From Candidatus Bipolaricaulota bacterium (lineage in GTDB: Bacteria > Bipolaricaulota > Bipolaricaulia > UBA7950 > UBA9294), in the NCBI GenBank assembly GCA_003979035.1, contig RXOA01000016.1, positions 1 to 15,118 on the forward strand: DNA of 15,118 nucleotides. Direction: 5' to 3'. The notes under the pieces are model-generated. The model searched no databases and was not told the DNA's origin. It was given only the letters and a program-made list of their open reading frames with translations. How positions within the stretch are numbered: the stretch's first letter is position 1; each line of letters begins with the position of its first letter. Made by a program: the position numbers and the translations under genes. Below, in pieces: positions 13,355 to 15,118 of this stretch.

Positions 13355-15023
13355 CCATATCCTTGTCTTCTGCCGGTTCGTCGGCCACAACATCCAGATC
13401 CAAGACGACATCGTCTCCGCCAACAGCAACTGCGTCGGCACGAGCAAGTTCCCAGTTGATAAACAGCTGTTGTCCAATCCCGAACAGCGTGCTCAGGAAG
13501 TAGTACAGCCACAGTCCCGCCGGGAAGCTCGCGAAAAACACCGCCATCATCACGGGGAAGATATAGCCAAACTTCTTGCTTGCCGCCGCTGCATCCCCGG
13601 CACCCGAAGCCTGCGGGGACATCAACCGTTGCTGCAGGATCATCGCCGCCGTGGTCAGCACGATAAAGATGTAGTACGGATCCCGCAAACTCAGATCCGC
13701 AATCCACAAGAATCCGGACGAGAGATGCATCGCCTCAGCCGAGTAGGTGATCGCTCGCCACAGGAGAATCAGGATCGGGAACTGGAGCAGGGTCGGGATG
13801 AAACAACCCAGCGGACTGATTTTCTCTTTCTTATAGAGTTCCATCATCCGCTGCTGAAGGATCTGAGGCTGGTCTTTGTAGGTGTCCTGAATCTTCTTCA
13901 GCTTCGGTTGCATCCGCTGCATCTTCGCGGTGGAGCGGAACTGCTTTCGCATCAGCGGGAACATCACGATGCGCGTCAGAATGGTGAACAGGATAAGGGC
14001 CCAGCCATAGTTGCCGGTGACGTCCTTCAGCCACTCAAGCAGCCGCACCGCAGCGCCGATCATGCGGGCTCCCGTTCCCGGGTTGTCGACCGCTCCCAGC
14101 CCCGCTCCCTCCATGATCAGCAGTCGGCGGCGCCCGGCGTACAGAACGAACGAGCGCGTGAAGCTGCCGCTCTCGGCGGAGAAGGCCACACCCACCGCAA
14201 CCGAAGCGTCGGTGCCCAGTTCTCTGAACGGCATAACATCAAGGGAATCCACGCGCAGGAAGAACGTCGCCGTCTTGCTTAACAAGCCCACGCCGCCGAA
14301 CGTGCCGTACGTTCCCGGCGCAAGTGCGGCGCTGCTTCGCTCGCCGTCAAACAGGTACACAAGCTCGCGAGACCCGGAGACATCGTACTCGGACACAGCG
14401 AGACGGAGATCAACCGGATCCGCGCCCGGATTCGTCGTGTCGATCTCCAAACCAACGGTGTAGGACGGGTCATCGACAATGGTGTACCGCTTCACTACGG
14501 AGACGCCGGCAGCTTCGCCGATGAACTCGATGACAAGGGTCGCCGGTTCGATCGTCCGGATGTTGCCCAGTTCAAACGCCACCGGTTCCTCGGCCACGCG
14601 TAGCGCCATCGGAAACCCGCCGGCGATCTGCTCGTATGCGCGCGATCCGGTATAGGACAGGAGTGGGAACGAGAAATCCAGCCGTGTAATCGGTCGGAGA
14701 ATCGGGCGATCTTGCTTGAGGACTGCAACATCATCGCCGATTGAATCGATATTCACCAACTGCAGGGTTGTGTCCGTCCCGGGGACGATCTCCTCCACCT
14801 TCGACCCGTAGGGGACAAAATGCAGGAAAACGCTCTTCAAATCGCCTGTATCGGTTGCGAACACATAGCTGGCAATCGACGTGACGATCTCAATCTCGTT
14901 GCGGTCTTCCGAGGAGTACACCTCGGGAATGGACTCTCCGGCCCAAACATTTGCCGCCCCCGCAAGCAACAGCAGCAAAGCGAACAACCCAAGCGCAAAG
15001 CTTCGGATTCCAATTCGACGCAT
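13308..15023 (-). CDS. yidC: Membrane protein insertase YidC
   Basis: The 571-residue protein has a signal-anchor or signal peptide (residues 1-28: basic MRRIGIR then a Leu/Ala-rich core), and a large periplasmic beta domain (about 30-300) typical of diderm YidC. The conserved insertase domain runs from about 320 to 530: NYGWALILFTILTRIVMFPL, with R351 as the hydrophilic-groove Arg; the cytoplasmic helical hairpin MQRMQPKLKKIQ; ISPLGCFIPTLLQFPILI; and later helices through FPAGLWLYYFLSTLFGIGQQ. It inserts proteins into the inner membrane with or without SecYEG. The ATG has GGAGG 4 bases upstream. The C-terminal 40 or so residues are strongly acidic (for example DDVVLDLDVVADEPAEDKD) where family tails are usually basic. 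It is the first gene of the yidC-khpB-mnmE unit visible here. Confidence 0.96.
   Translation of the reverse strand: MRRIGIRSFALGLFALLLLLAGAANVWAGESIPEVYSSEDRNEIEIVTSIASYVFATDTGDLKSVFLHFVPYGSKVEEIVPGTDTTLQLVNIDSIGDDVAVLKQDRPILRPITRLDFSFPLLSYTGSRAYEQIAGGFPMALRVAEEPVAFELGNIRTIEPATLVIEFIGEAAGVSVVKRYTIVDDPSYTVGLEIDTTNPGADPVDLRLAVSEYDVSGSRELVYLFDGERSSAALAPGTYGTFGGVGLLSKTATFFLRVDSLDVMPFRELGTDASVAVGVAFSAESGSFTRSFVLYAGRRRLLIMEGAGLGAVDNPGTGARMIGAAVRLLEWLKDVTGNYGWALILFTILTRIVMFPLMRKQFRSTAKMQRMQPKLKKIQDTYKDQPQILQQRMMELYKKEKISPLGCFIPTLLQFPILILLWRAITYSAEAMHLSSGFLWIADLSLRDPYYIFIVLTTAAMILQQRLMSPQASGAGDAAAASKKFGYIFPVMMAVFFASFPAGLWLYYFLSTLFGIGQQLFINWELARADAVAVGGDDVVLDLDVVADEPAEDKDMDERADAASEDRRTSG
13360..13364 (-). 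promoter_or_regulatory. Ribosome-binding site of khpB inside yidC
   Basis: AAGGA on the minus strand ends 5 bases before the ATG at 13354, inside the yidC coding sequence. It supports the short form of khpB and translation coupled to yidC. Confidence 0.6.
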
Positions 15024-15118
15024 GATACCTCCGCTGAAGAAGGGTACCGGCGCGCTGGTGTCGCTGCAACTCCTTCGTTGATCGCACTTTCCCTCTCCGC
15101 TACACTCATTGGATGCCA
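15024..15118. other. Region upstream of yidC, no identifiable gene
   Basis: These 95 bases hold the yidC ribosome-binding site (GGAGG next to 15023). On the minus strand one frame has a TGA at 15108-15106, which could be the stop of a gene further right (rnpA or yidD by synteny); only about three codons of it would be visible, so no call is made. I see no convincing promoter or terminator. Confidence 0.3.

Noticed and set aside
13470..14282. 270-codon plus-strand open frame
   Set aside because: Antisense to yidC; composition is Gln/Arg/His-rich and unlike a real protein.
14837..15109. 90-codon minus-strand frame upstream of and into yidC
   Set aside because: Most of it overlaps the yidC signal peptide region in another frame, and it shows no family motif.
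1..15118. CRISPR arrays, insertion sequences, tRNA genes or prophage parts
   Set aside because: No spaced direct repeats, transposase motifs, cloverleaf-like sequences or phage genes were seen by reading; a dedicated scan was not possible.

Overview
The window carries thirteen protein genes packed almost without gaps, with short overlaps between many neighbours. No rRNA, tRNA, insertion sequence, prophage or CRISPR array is visible. Base composition is moderately GC-rich and even throughout, and GTG starts are common. A predicted outer-membrane beta-barrel ending in Phe, and YidC with a signal peptide and large periplasmic domain, suggest a diderm bacterium. The [Fe-S]/flavin redox operon suggests anaerobic metabolism. 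A deep-branching anaerobic lineage (for example Bipolaricaulota-like) would fit, but the sequence does not fix the taxonomy.

Region 1 (1-4517, minus strand) is a redox operon. It encodes a NuoE-like [2Fe-2S] subunit, a NuoF/HydB-like NADH-binding flavoprotein with extra ferredoxin clusters, and a very large protein that runs off the left edge. That last protein combines an N-terminal [2Fe-2S] domain, a complete GltD/NfnB-type FAD-NADPH domain, two [4Fe-4S] clusters and the start of a formate-dehydrogenase-type molybdopterin domain. Together they look like a soluble complex joining NADH, NADPH, possibly ferredoxin, and a molybdoenzyme substrate (formate is the first guess). A good sigma70-like promoter lies upstream of nuoE.

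Region 2 (4675-6485) holds a NUDIX hydrolase on the plus strand and a beta-barrel outer-membrane-type protein of unknown function on the minus strand. Their stop codons overlap on the same CTAG. Region 3 (6601-8426) holds a divergent pair: DNA polymerase IV (dinB) on the minus strand and a THEP1-family nucleoside triphosphatase on the plus strand.

Region 4 (8461-11510, plus strand) is rpsT-secF-recJ behind a recognisable promoter; secD is not beside secF. Region 5 (11472-15023, minus strand) is yidC-khpB(jag)-mnmE, the conserved cluster usually found downstream of rpmH-rnpA. The recJ and mnmE 3' ends overlap head to head by 39 bases. The last 95 bases, upstream of yidC, contain no gene that can be named.

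The most unusual item is the fused flavin/molybdopterin protein at the left edge. Other points are an acidic YidC tail, a helical insert in the barrel protein, and secF separated from secD.
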